Shown one piece after another: positions 25,597-36,407 of a stretch of DNA of 64,000 nucleotides; positions within the stretch are counted from its first letter, which is position 1, and the number at the start of each line of letters is the position of its first letter. Under the pieces are notes generated by a model. The model searched no databases. It was given only the letters and a program-made list of their open reading frames with translations, and was not told the origin of the DNA. Source of the DNA: Syngnathus acus. Its lineage: Eukaryota > Chordata > Actinopteri > Syngnathiformes > Syngnathidae. The stretch is from the NCBI RefSeq assembly GCF_901709675.1, contig NC_051106.1, forward strand, positions 8,566,001 through 8,630,000, in the 5' to 3' direction. Position numbers and translations under genes: made by a program.

Positions 25597-26008
25597 CCGT
25601 ATTTTCCGGACTATAAGGCGCATCGGACTATAAGGCGCACCTTCAATGAATGGCCCATTTTAAAACTTTGTCCTTATATAAGGCGCACCGGACTATAAGG
25701 CGCACCATTAATGCATCATGTCAGATTTTTAATCCAAATCAAATCATTCTCCATTTTATCATTTTTATTTCAACTTCAGACGCAACAAATTAATTTATAA
25801 TCACAAAATAATGATCCATAGTCTTTTTGATTCATGATTCATAGTCTTCAGCGGGCCACTTATGATTGATTTCATGACACAATGCTTCGGGCCAGTTTAG
25901 ATTTAAGAATTTAGTCCATATATAAGGCGCACCGGACTATAAGGCGCACTGTCGGCTTTTGAGAAAATATTAGGTTTTTAGGTGCGCCTTATAGTCCGGA
26001 AAATACGG
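25597..26008. mobile_element. 412-bp non-autonomous DNA transposon (MITE-like) with perfect terminal inverted repeats
   Basis: The left end CCGTATTTTCCGGACTATAA and the right end are exact inverted copies for about 26 bp, and the element is bounded by TA on both sides (25595-25596 and 26009-26010), consistent with a TA target duplication. Inside, the unit GGACTATAAGGCGCAC recurs at the left end, near 25673-25705 and near 25918-25950. No transposase is present. I know this terminal sequence as widespread in fish genomes but cannot name the superfamily with certainty; the TA duplication would fit a Tc1/mariner-like mobiliser. Confidence 0.85.
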
Positions 26009-26993
26009 TATATATGTGTCAAAAAGTTACATAAAAAAAAACAACTCTCTAAGAGGATGTAAAGAAAACAGCTCTGCATCCTGATTTGATGCTGCATTGT
26101 GCTGCTCCTTGTGCTGTGCCACCTTGGCCACCAGGGGGCGCTTTGCCTGAGCCATTCAAAACCACACCAAGAATAGACTTTGGTTAACGCAAAATGTCTC
26201 GCTAAGATGTTGACTGACTTGACTTCTCTAACATCAGAGACCAAACCTTGGTAACCTGTCTCACTGCTTCTGTCTCTCTTGACTCCTTCCTCTCTTCTTG
26301 CACTCTTTCGACTTCCTGTCTCTCCCTCCCATCTCTCTCCATGCCTCTCTTTGCGTTCTGTCCATCTCCTTCCCTTCTCGCTGCAGCTCTGTCCCGAGCC
26401 TGTCTCGCTGGCTTTGTGTCCCTTTCCTTCCCGTCTCTCAACTTCCCGCATTTCACCCTCCTGTCTCTCTTCTCTCCCTCGTGTCACTCCTGTCTGTCTT
26501 CTTTCTGTCTTGCCTTCCTGTCCTCCACTCCTTGCTGTCTCTCTGCACTCTTTCTTTTTGGCCATGAGTTCTCTCCTCCGCCCCGCCTGCTCTCCAACAA
26601 CGTCCCCCACCTCTCTCACGCACCTCTCCTCTCTCGCTCGCTCGCTCGCTCGCTCTCTCCATTCTGCCTGGCTGTCTGCTCTTTACTCCATCCAGTACGT
26701 GCCACAGATTCAGATGATTCAATTACACACGTACACCCGCAGACAAAGACGCATACACCTGCACAATGCGCAACAAACAATACGTGGGACATTAGCCGAG
26801 TTTGGAAGGAGCTTTGGATTTCCGTTAGAATGAACCCGAATGACCGAAGCAAATGAAAATGCGCCGCAAAAACATTGCAATCGGATGAGTTGAGGAAGCG
26901 AGAGAGGAATTTGTTGTTGAGTTTGAGTCAATCCGTTTGTGAGCGACCAAAGTCACTGACAAAGTTGAACTTGGTGAGAAAAATTAAGTTTCA

Positions 26994-27034
26994 GTGAGTG
27001 AGTGAGTGAGTGAGTGAGTGAGTGAGTGAGTGAG
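26994..27034 (+). repeat. (GTGA)n microsatellite
   Basis: About ten GTGA tetranucleotide units in tandem. Confidence 0.9.
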
Positions 27035-27271
27035 CGACCACACAAAAACATACATGCATGCAAACACGTGCGAGATGAAAACACTCAAATGCACCAAAAC
27101 ATACACACTCGTTCATGTGAAAACACACTTACAGAAATACAACCGCTTACACAAACACACACAATTAATACACGTCTGAAAACAAATTCTCTCTCACACA
27201 CGTATACACACTAATCTAAACACAAGAACATGACAACATAACTTTGGTCTGTGATGTTTCCCCTTACTGCA

Positions 27272-27272
<1 letters not shown>

Positions 27273-27317
<45 letters not shown>

Positions 27318-27389
27318 CGCACACACGCACGCACACACATTGGTGATTGACCCACAGGAGTTGTTCTGAACTTGCTGACTGAGGCGCAC

Positions 27390-27465
<76 letters not shown>

Positions 27466-27478
27466 CGTGTGTGTGAGT
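27273..27478. repeat. CA array followed by TG array, inverted across a short unique spacer
   Basis: CA repeats with some CG interruptions at 27273-27339, a unique spacer of about 50 bp, then TG repeats at 27392-27478. The arrays are mutually complementary and can form a long hairpin. Confidence 0.9.
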
Positions 27479-28559
27479 GCGTGTACATGTGTGTAGTTGG
27501 GGGTTAGCATGTTTTGGTGTGCTGACTCCACACATGATCTCCATTAAGCGGCTGCATGGGGGGAGTACACGTACACTCCCAAACACACACACACACACAC
27601 ACACACATGCAGGTACAAACACAGACACACACAAATACAAAGACACATGCATGGTAATTGAAACTCAAAAGAATACATATGCACACACCCACACAAAACA
27701 TAACACATCAATTTAACAAATGCATGAAAAGACTACAGTAAAAACACACAAATACAAAAAGACAACACACATTAACGCCAGTCACACACGCGCAAAAAAC
27801 ACACACAAATACAATCTGGAATGAAAACAAATACACAACATGAAAACACACATTTTACAATCACCATCCAACCGCAGGGCTCATATAGACAAACATGCAT
27901 TCACACTCACATTTATAGACAATTTCAAGTCTTATGAACCTAAGAGGTATTTTTGAGGCGAGTCGGAGTACCCAAAATTTGAACCCAGAACTTATTTGCA
28001 AGGCGGACGTGCGAATTGTGCATTCCGACACAGACAATTTTATTTTTTAACCCATACAAATGATTTTATGTTCCTCTTTAAAAGACATTATTTGACAATA
28101 GTAAATATAAATTCAAATATACCACGATGCCGTTATCTAATTGTAAACGTTCTAATTCCTTATTCTGGCGGAGGGAGGGCGAACCTCTGACTTCAACAGC
28201 TGCTTCATGACCCAAAAAACTGTCAGTCTTTCCCTGGAATAAATTGTGGAATGTACCATTCACAAGTACACACCAGGGGGAGCCTGGGGGACGCGCTCGC
28301 CTCGCTGCCTTCTTGTACGCACACCTACGCAATGCCAATTCGCCCCTTCGAATACAAATTGGTAGTAGAATAAGAAACATTTTCCCACTCAGTGGGAGTA
28401 ACCGTGGGGGGGAGTGTGGTTGTACATTATTCGACGGGCGGCCACCCCTTGGCTTTTCCAGTGGACCCATAGTAGAATCAATTCGACGAAAGGGGAGCTT
28501 GAAACAGTCCAGCTCGCGCTTTTGCTGGAAGAGCAGAGGCTCGCACAAGCGCAGAGTGC

Positions 28560-28613
28560 TGCCGGCCGGCCGGCCGCAGTGCAGAACGCACGCAGCCGGC
28601 CGGCCGGCCGGCC
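28560..28613. repeat. GGCC tetranucleotide palindrome blocks
   Basis: Two runs of GGCC/CCGG units (28560-28576 and 28593-28613) separated by about 17 bp, in an otherwise AT-rich intergenic region. Each unit is self-complementary, so the region can fold on itself. Confidence 0.8.
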
Positions 28614-28911
28614 TGCCGGTCGGTCTGACCGGCGGCCTTGTCCCGGTCTCGCAGTCACAACGAACCCGAACTGCTTTGCAATTCGCAAGGCAACATGCTC
28701 ACGGAGTGGGAAACACTCAGCAAACCGCAGTGCATTTGAAAGTTCACAGCCTTTTTGAGCACTTTTCATTTTCAAAAAATGAGAAAACAAAACATGTTTC
28801 AAATGTCAACATTGTGAGACATAAAGAGTTGAATTTGAGGGTGAAATAGATTCATTACATTTTTGCAACAAGGCTGTACCAAACTGGAATCTAAAATGTA
28901 GTTGTAGCCAG

Positions 28912-28990
28912 GGGCGGTTCTAGGGTCAAAGGTTTAGGGGTGCTATGCGCCCGACCAGGAAGAGAAACATTATCGATTTTAACACAATAA
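28912..28990 (+). repeat. Possible terminus of a fish DNA transposon (hAT-like)
   Basis: CAGGGGCGGTTCTAGGGTC resembles the end of an interspersed element seen often in fish genomes. The other end was not found, so extent is uncertain. Confidence 0.3.
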
Positions 28991-29137
28991 CCATATCACT
29001 TTTTGCTCACGGGCATCCAATCAGTTAGGTTGTCAGTAGCACCTTGCCTTTAATATTAATACATGGTTTTAAATACTTTTTTTGTACCATTGTAAGTGGT
29101 GTGTTGAGATATGAGTGACCCGACTAGTGGATTTTTC

Positions 29138-29410
29138 GAGATACGAGCTATCATTTGGAATTTTTCCTTTGATTTGTGAGCACAAATTTGAGATTACAAT
29201 CACTGTATGGCAGAGGTAAAGTCATTCCAACTCACTTCATAACGAGCAACAGTTTGCCATTTTTCAATGAATCAAAAAAGAAGCTTCAAGCTATTTAACG
29301 CCACTCACAATTGAAGTTCACTTTCAAAATAAATGGAATAGAGACACGAGCTATCATTTGGAATTTTTCCTTTGATTTGTGAGCTCAAATTTGCGATTAG
29401 AATCACTGTA
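29138..29410 (+). repeat. 70-bp direct repeat pair
   Basis: Copies at 29138-29207 and 29341-29410 share ACGAGCTATCATTTGGAATT and TTTGATTTGTGAGC with few differences. Period is 203 bp. Probably part of one interspersed element with internal repeats or a two-unit satellite. Confidence 0.8.
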
Positions 29411-29638
29411 CCCGGAAGTATGCGTGACAGGGTGGCGAAAAGTAGTGGGGGCGGATGGGTGGGCTTTAACTTTATCTGTGCATGCGAGTGTGTGACATTG
29501 GCGCATGATGACCTCATCAACATCGCAGCCTTGCAAAGCTAATCTGTTTCATTGTGAAGGATGCCAACCGCCACGGAGGCACGCCGTGAAGGTGACATTG
29601 CATGAACGCACACACAAGCCCACCACCCTCACTCCCTA

Positions 29639-29649
29639 CACACATATAC

Positions 29650-29681
<32 letters not shown>

Positions 29682-29707
29682 ATATATATATGTACACACA
29701 CATATAT

Positions 29708-29742
<35 letters not shown>

Positions 29743-29771
29743 CATATATATACATATACATATATATATAT

Positions 29772-29855
<84 letters not shown>

Positions 29856-29870
29856 GCACACGCACACGTT
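29639..29870 (+). repeat. Compound (TA)n/(CA)n microsatellite
   Basis: About 230 bp of alternating TA and CA blocks, ending in an uninterrupted TA run of about 35 units. A cruciform-prone sequence. Confidence 0.9.
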
Positions 29871-30317
29871 CATGCACGCATACGTACATCCATATAAAAT
29901 ACGCTTTTCTTGGGTCTCTTGCACCGCCTAGTGGTGGAATTTGGTAAAGAGCAAAATTCTTAGTATTATTTATTTTATTTATTTTCAAATAATAAAAATC
30001 TAGTCAGGTGACTAGGGAGTAAACATGGAAGCATCTTGGCAGTAACTCACTGTGAGGAATGAAAACAGAATTAAATCATACAATTATAGATCACAAGTGC
30101 AGTCTCATGATATGAGTGCGCTTCGGACCATGCAGCTGATGGGGATCTTACACTTTTTTTTTTTTAGGCTAGAATCAATCCATTAAAGTGGGCGAGGATA
30201 ATTTAAGAAAAGTAAAGTTGTGTCTCAAAACACCACTGTAGTTGTTGTTGTAGCACCTTGGTAAAAAAAATAAAGTCCACCTGCAGCAATCCACATTAGC
30301 GTCCACTTGCAAAAACG

Positions 30318-33300
30318 TCAGTGTTCGTCGCCGTCATCATCGTCCTGCTCCGGGGGCAGGCTGGCGGGACACGGCTCCATGGTGACGGCCACGCCCATGC
30401 CGCTCCGCCCCAGCGTCATGTCGCTCACGTACGTCCACTCGTTGTTCTCCGGGCAGTAGCACTCCACGCTGGACACGAAGTCGTGCTGGTTGAATCCTCC
30501 TGGACGACGACGACAAAGGCACAGTTGGAAACAAGCACAAGGTACCCGTAAGATTTGAGCGTGAACTGACCGAGCACAAAGATGCGCCCCTGGTGCACGA
30601 CCACGCCGTGCGTGCTCCGGCAGCACTGCATGGACGCCCGGGGCTCCCACGTGTTTCGGGAAATGTTGTAGCGCTCTACCACGGCCAGCTGGTTGCGACC
30701 GTCGTAGCCGCCAATGGCGTACAGGTGAGCGTTGACGCACACCAGGCCTGCCCCAAAAAATCGGCGCTGTTTCATTTTGTTTGACATGATCCAAACATCA
30801 ACACTGAACAATTCTATGGACGACAACTGGTGTCACGTCACGGGTCACAACACTCCACTTTTCCTCCCACTCGACTCGAGCTGTGGCGAAGCTAGCTCAC
30901 CAAGTCCGCTGCGCGCGATGCTCATGGGCGCTAGCTGCTGCCAGCTGTTGCTGTCCGGCTGGTATTTCTCAACTGCGTTGGATCGGCTCTGCCCGACCAG
31001 GCCGCCCACCACGTAGAGCGCTCCTCCGTAGGGCGCCACTCCGGCCCCCAGGCGGGCCACCGGCATTGGGGACACGTAGGACCAACGATTGGTCTCCGGG
31101 TCCCACCTGTAAAAGTTGGATTATTATTTTTAAATTTCGTTGTACATGTGTGACAATGACAATAAAGATCTATTCTATTTTCCATTTGATTAAAAGGGTT
31201 TGCCTGACCCGTGCTGTCACTCACCGCTCCACAGTGTTGTGCAGCGTGCCGCCCTGCGAGCCCCCCACGGCGTAGATGCAGCCATCCACCACGCCCACCC
31301 CCACCCGGTTGCGCGGCATGTTGAGCGCCGCGCGTTGGCTCCACTGGTTGGTCATGGGGTTGTAGCAGCACAACGCGCTGGACTCGGTCATGCTTTCCAG
31401 CGACAGATTCCTGCCGCCCACCTGAAGGCCCAAAAGACACTGTGATCTCGGCGGCATGACGCCCCGCTGGGTCCGAGCGAGCGGCGCCGTACCGTGTAGA
31501 GCAAGCCGAAGAGGGTGCACGCGCCCAAGCCGCTGCTGGGAGCCGCCATGTCGGCCAGTTTGAGCCAAACTTTGCGGACGGGGTCGAACGCCTCCATGGT
31601 GGCCAGGGAATGCTGCCGGTATCTCCAAAAAGACGACAAGAAGACAGTTTGGAAAAGAACAACCGAAAAAAGTGGGCAGCATTTTTGGAGGCGCACACTG
31701 TGTAGCAACGCCGAAAAAATGCAACATAGATAAATACCCGCCGGCCACATAGATGAGTTGCGTTCCACGTATGGGTGCCGGAGGAACCATCCTCAATGTC
31801 ATTTCCTGGAAGATTTTCGACAGGAAGTCTTTGCAAGCGTTGGCCTGGAGTACAAAAGAAAAAAAGAAAAAGAAAAGTGCGGAAAAAGGAAATACGACTC
31901 GAAGCAAAGGCTCAAGTTGAAGTACCTTGCTGAGAATGGGGCAGGACAGAAGTTGGTTTTTGAGGAACTTTGGCGGAAGGGCGTAGATGTGGACAGCGTT
32001 GAGGAGCGCGTGGAGATACTGGGCTCGATTCTCCATGTCCCACCGCACCCAGTCCGTACACGCTTTGTACACCTGCCATGGAAATCCATTCTACGTGACC
32101 TTACATAATAGCGTCTTTGTGTATTGTTTTCCATACACATCCCAAATTTGGAGGACCTCGGGGTGGCGTTTATGAGTCAACACGTACCTCGGACTCACAG
32201 AGCACCTTGATGCTGTCCTGACTTATGAGTTCCAGCAGCTGGCAGTGAGACAGATTGAAGAATTCATCTTCTTTCGTCACCTGGAGCCCAAAAAGGAAGA
32301 TTTGTCTTGAATAACAATTGAGAAATAAACAAAGGGCTTGATTTCATCAATTCATTCCAAGATGACTCAAGATGACAATGCGCATTGCGAGATCCCAACG
32401 ATTAATCGGACAGTCGATTTAATCAGCAGCTTCAGTTGTAAAGTGAAACAACGTAATTCATATCTAGTGCCCGCTTATACGCCGGAAGCTTTCGCCTTGA
32501 GGTGAGCATTTCGAGCTTTGAATATTTTTCTGACGTCATCCAGCCTCACCTGTGCAATTATGAAGAGTATGAGTAAGGCGGCGTGGGTGTGACCGGCTAT
32601 AAATACCAACGAGAGAATAAATCCCGGAATCAATTAAAAGCCGCAAGACAAGGTATCGGGATGTCGTGTCATTTTGCGTCACCTCACTGAAGTGCGTGTT
32701 GATGTACTCGCGGCCGCGCTGGTACAAGTCGGCGCATCCCAGCTCCTCGGCGAAGCGAGTGATCCCGATGACGTTGGACGATTCCAGATGCTTGACGAGA
32801 AAGTCGCAGCACGCCTTCGCCACGTCCTCCATCTGGAACCTGACACGAGAAATGAAAGGTTGAAACCGGCGGCGAGGCCGCGACCGCCTCCACTTTTGAA
32901 GGACTTACCTCATGGCGGCCAAGAGTACGTGCAGTACGCACTTCTCGCCCACGATGATATGCGAGGTGTATGCAAAGTCAATGAGCCTCCCCAGCACTTG
33001 GGGGCAGACATCGCGCAGGGTGACCTCGGAGGCTTGGCACTCTTTGAAGCTGCTGGTGAACATGGCCCGGAAGTACGGGCTGCAGGCGGCCAGCACCAGC
33101 TTGTGCACCTGATGCGGGAAAATCATAACGAAATATTGCATTTTGTCATTTTTTTTTGCTCGCCGTAGTCCTGACCTTAAAGTCAATGGTCTTGTCCTTG
33201 TTGGTGACGCGCAGCACCAAGTCGCACAGCATCTCCTGCCTCCTGAACTCGTCCATGATCTTCAGTGACTTGGAGGCGTGACTCTCCACCGTGTAGTCCA

Positions 33301-33388
33301 GATAGCCCGAGCCGTGCATAGAGGGCACGGCGATGGCGGAGAAGTCCGAGCCGCGCGTCGGCGGCTTCTTCCTCAACGAGCAATGCAT
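30318..33388 (-). CDS. keap1a: Kelch-like ECH-associated protein 1, fish Keap1a-type paralogue
   Basis: Eleven coding exons: 33388-33176, 33108-32909, 32839-32683, 32280-32188, 32072-31926, 31844-31738, 31622-31493, 31421-31225, 31106-30901, 30747-30571, 30499-30318. The sum is 1,809 bp, or 602 aa (human 624). KEAP1 is the cytoplasmic Cul3 adaptor that presents NRF2 for ubiquitination and releases it under electrophile stress. Order: N-terminus with [21 protein letters not shown] (about 50-155), BACK/intervening region (about 160-300), six Kelch blades (about 302-585), and the KEAP1-specific end [14 protein letters not shown] followed by an acidic tail. Cys128 matches human Cys151 (GEKCVLHV) and Cys265 matches Cys288. 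The Cys273 position is Ile250. From memory, Cys288 kept and Cys273 lost is the fish Keap1a pattern; hence the symbol. In the NRF2 pocket, Arg380, Arg415, Arg483, Ser508, Tyr525 and Ser555 equivalents are kept; Asn382 is Leu355 and Tyr572 is Phe545. The start lies in a good context (cgccATG). Confidence 0.93.
31126..31190 (+). repeat. 3' tail of an L2-like LINE in keap1a intron 8
   Basis: TTTCGTTGTACATGTGTGAC followed by AATGACAATAAAGATCTATTCTA is the typical end of L2/Maui-type fish LINEs. It is antisense to keap1a and sits in the intron between exons 8 and 9 (31107-31224). Family call is from memory. Confidence 0.6.
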
Positions 33389-35379
33389 GGCGGGATTGCA
33401 GTTGACTGAATTTAGCCCATATGTCTTTGTGTCTTCAATTCACTGATGTCCAAAAGTTGCCTCCCATCAACGCCAGAGTTGAAATCCATTGATACCATGT
33501 GCGACTCCATTTTATCGCTCCAACATGGCTGACAGTGGGAAATCCTGACCCAGCGGTCAATCGACAGGTCGTCCACCATCGGATCCAATCAGATGCATCG
33601 GTAGTTGATTAGTGGCCACTCACGAGACGCTTTCCTGATTTGGAATCTTCTTTTTGCCGTGGTGATCCTGCAATCGAGAATCAATGAGACAGCGTTTATG
33701 AAACATGATCCGGTTATTACTACTTATGTGACTGTCAAAATAAAAAAAATAAAAAAAATAATAATAAACTTCTGTGAGTCACGTTTTTTTGGGGTAGGTA
33801 TGGCTGATTTTTGGGCCCGAAATATATTTTTTCAAAAAAATTCATTATTTGCGCTGCCTTCCCAATGTGTCACTTACTTAACCTTTCTAGCCATCAGTCA
33901 CGTGCCTTTACCATCACATAGGTAGTGGGAAAAAAATCCACGTGTTTAATTCTTCAAACTCGTGATTGGAACCGCCAGCTTCTGCAAAAAGATTTGCTAG
34001 GGCATGCGTTGCACAATCAAATGTATTCAGCCTGCAGTTCCCTCGGCCTCTTTAACACGCCATCATATGACCTCCATAGTAGGGGGGGGGCGGGCACTTG
34101 GGGCTTGTTGCCCGACTTCTCCATGCTGACACAGAGGGAAAATAGTCTACAGGAATTCAGTAGTAAAACTGCAGTAGTCAAGTAAGCCATAGTAATCATT
34201 GCTTGTCCAGCCACAAAATAAATGACAGATTGAGTCCAGGTTTTGGAGAAAATGACATTTCTATATCTATATTTTTTTCAATATAGTTGTATAGGTTACA
34301 AGTCACATAATGGTGAAAAAACGTTTGCAATAATTGATCTTGATCTGCCACTGTTAATGAACAACACGTAGAAATGTGCGAAGCGTTTCATTATCTATAA
34401 CGTTACAATTTCAGTTTCACAACGGGATTGACCTGATTATACTCAGAAGTACAGTTGGGCTATCAGCCAATCATCTTTGCAGTTAATATGAAGGTTGTAC
34501 ATGAACTACTGCTGTTTGATAAGAGGGTTAATCATTGACAGACCTCTTTCCACAACGTGCACACAAGTGATTTGCTTGAACTTTGTCCACAAGGTACAAA
34601 AAAAAAAAAGAACTGCAATGACAAGATGAGCATAGGTCTGTTGCGATATTACGTAACAATCTTTTCTGCCATGTCATTGTTGCACTGTAATTAAAAGGCA
34701 AGTTGGAAATAACACCAAGATTGTTTTGTACAATTATGAAATCGTTACACAATACTTAAAGTCAAGAATACATTTATCAGAGTTGAATTTCTTCACTAAC
34801 GATGATGCAGAAAACAACACTCAATATTAGCAGCATTTTTTTTTTTTTTTTAAATATAAAAAACAGCTTACTTTATTATCACTGTTGGTGAGCTTTGCCC
34901 TGTCCACCTGTGAAACAGCTGCAGTGCACAATACTCGGGTTGCATTTTGGGAAAATATGCCATTTTTAGCATTTAATCTGTTTTACCAATACGTTCAAAC
35001 GTCTTTGCAGTACATTCGAAGAAACCCAATTTAAAACCGCTTACTGTACATCGGCAGGTCCACACTTCTGTGATAAAGTATGCACCACTTTTTTGTTGTT
35101 GTTGTTTTTGTTTTTTACATATATTAGAGCATCGAGGAGACTAATTTACACTGGTTTTTTAGGTGGCGTAAAAATCTATTTCAGGGTGTTCATTTTAGAG
35201 CTTGTTAAACAATCATTAATCATGATGCTTGTAGGACCTTTTTGCGAACTAGTCACCCAGAGTGAAATGTGTATAATGTGTTTTATGACACTTAATAATA
35301 GTAATCAATATCGCCACACACGCTCACACTAAAGTACATGATTGGTGTCAGCAGCCCCCCCCCCCCCCCCCCCCCCGTG

Positions 35380-35387
35380 TGACGTCA
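35380..35387. promoter_or_regulatory. Palindromic CRE (TGACGTCA)
   Basis: Perfect CREB/ATF site in the keap1a-cdkn3 intergenic region. Motif seen directly; use not shown. Confidence 0.4.
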
Positions 35388-35747
35388 CAGATCAACAATC
35401 CATTTTGTAGGGCATACAAAAAAAGGCAACCACAGTCGTGGTGTCACTCGAGCTTATATTAACTATTTAAAGTACTTTTAAAATGTGTCAAAAATAGTTC
35501 ACTGACCTCAATCAACCTCCCTTCGAATATCTGCTCGCCACTACCGACGACGAAAAAGTCCCAAAAGTCTCGTATTGAAGAGGACGTAAATGTCTTTTCA
35601 GGGTTTTCCCGAGTGTGTTTACAACACAGATAAAGAGAAAAGATTTAAAAGTGTCCCGTGGGAGTAGAGGCGCCTTCCATTGAAGAGGAAGAAAAGGTCC
35701 GACACAGGAGTAGTTGTCAAAATAAGGCGGGGAGAGATTCCAGCGCC

Positions 35748-35761
35748 ATGACTGTGCAAAT
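35748..35761 (+). promoter_or_regulatory. Antioxidant-response-element-like site
   Basis: ATGACTGTGCAAAT fits the extended NRF2/small-MAF consensus RTGAYNNNGCRWW. It lies in the CpG-rich zone 2.4 kb upstream of the keap1a start codon, where a first exon is likely. NRF2 control of KEAP1 through an ARE is known in mammals; here it is inferred. Confidence 0.4.
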
Positions 35762-36020
35762 CTCACGCGGGCGCGCACGCACGCGGACCTACGCACGCAC
35801 AGCGCGGGCACACGCACGCACACAGGACATTCTCAAATAAAAAGTGAAAGTAAGCGTCTGTTTTGTAAGTTTGTGATATTACTGAAAACTAACAAATAAA
35901 GCCCCCGCATGAAAACTTAAATAAATTGAAGGTCAAATAAACCGGTGTGCCAAACAATACTTTAAAACTTTGACTGTCAATGTTAGAAACACTCAATATA
36001 TTGTTTATTCCCCGCCCGCC

Positions 36021-36154
36021 ATTGGTCCACACGTCTGTGTCCCGCCCGTCTAGTTTAACGTGGTAAGAAAATCAAGCAAACCTACTGCGTCATAAAAAGG
36101 GCGCGGCTATACCTTTTCTGATTGGCTACTGCCTTGATCCATTTTTTTTTCAAA
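36021..36154 (+). promoter_or_regulatory. cdkn3 promoter module: two CCAAT boxes and a CHR-like element
   Basis: ATTGG (reverse CCAAT) at 36021-36025 and 36121-36125; TTCAAA (reverse of the CHR core TTTGAA) at 36149-36154, 23 bp beyond the second box. NF-Y boxes next to a CHR are the known layout of G2/M genes controlled by DREAM and MMB-FOXM1, a class to which mammalian CDKN3 belongs. Confidence 0.5.
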
Positions 36155-36407
36155 TTCCCGGAAACAGCTGACGGCGACGTTGCTGTCAAAATATTTCGAG
36201 TGCGTGCTTGGACGGTGAGGAAAATTAAGATACAATTACTACATATTTTCCGAATATGTTCTCAATATATGACATCATATAACCGTGGCGTATGTCTTTT
36301 TTCGTATTTGCTTCGATCAATAGTGTCTTTTCTGCACACGTCTCCGACGAAGCTCCTGAGTGAGATTGTGTCCTGAAAATCCTCTTGGTGATTTTTTTAA
36401 CAAAAAT

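Larger units (their letters stand above)
22661..30317. other. 7.6 kb intergenic gap between ssbp4 and keap1a, rich in repeats
   Basis: No gene supported. Holds the presumed ssbp4 promoter and 5'UTR (22661 to about 23000), a CT microsatellite, four copies of the 22-bp motif, an AT-rich palindromic patch (24470-24535), a run of C at 24903-24920, the 412-bp inverted-repeat element, a CT-rich tract (26250-26700), a GTGA array, long CA/TG/TA arrays, a GGCC palindrome block, and a 70-bp direct repeat pair. The long open frames here come from these simple repeats. Confidence 0.7.
33389..36407. promoter_or_regulatory. Shared head-to-head intergenic region of keap1a (-) and cdkn3 (+)
   Basis: 3.0 kb between the two start codons. 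An acceptor-like aaattcag lies about 20 bp upstream of the keap1a ATG on its strand, so a distal 5' non-coding exon is expected, most likely in the CpG-rich zone at about 35500-35830. Other content: a run of about 22 C at 35355-35376, a CRE palindrome at 35380-35387, an ARE-like site at 35749, CCAAT boxes and a CHR-like box next to cdkn3. No open frame here looks like a real gene. Confidence 0.55.

Noticed and set aside
26248-26856. Long frames on both strands rich in Ser/Leu or Arg/Glu
   Set aside because: Products of a CT/GA-rich tract, open on both strands with repetitive composition.
27273-27480. Regular repeats that might suggest a CRISPR array
   Set aside because: Dinucleotide microsatellites in a vertebrate genome; no repeat-spacer structure.
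27194-27652. Poly(Thr-His) and poly(Cys-Val) frames
   Set aside because: Direct translation of CA/TG microsatellites.
28244-28849. 201-codon plus-strand frame in the ssbp4-keap1a gap
   Set aside because: No recognisable domain; it spans the GGCC block and its antisense is equally open. Composition suggests chance.
30931-32072. 301- and 283-codon frames within keap1a
   Set aside because: They read through introns; the spliced exons give the full KEAP1 protein with the correct phase.
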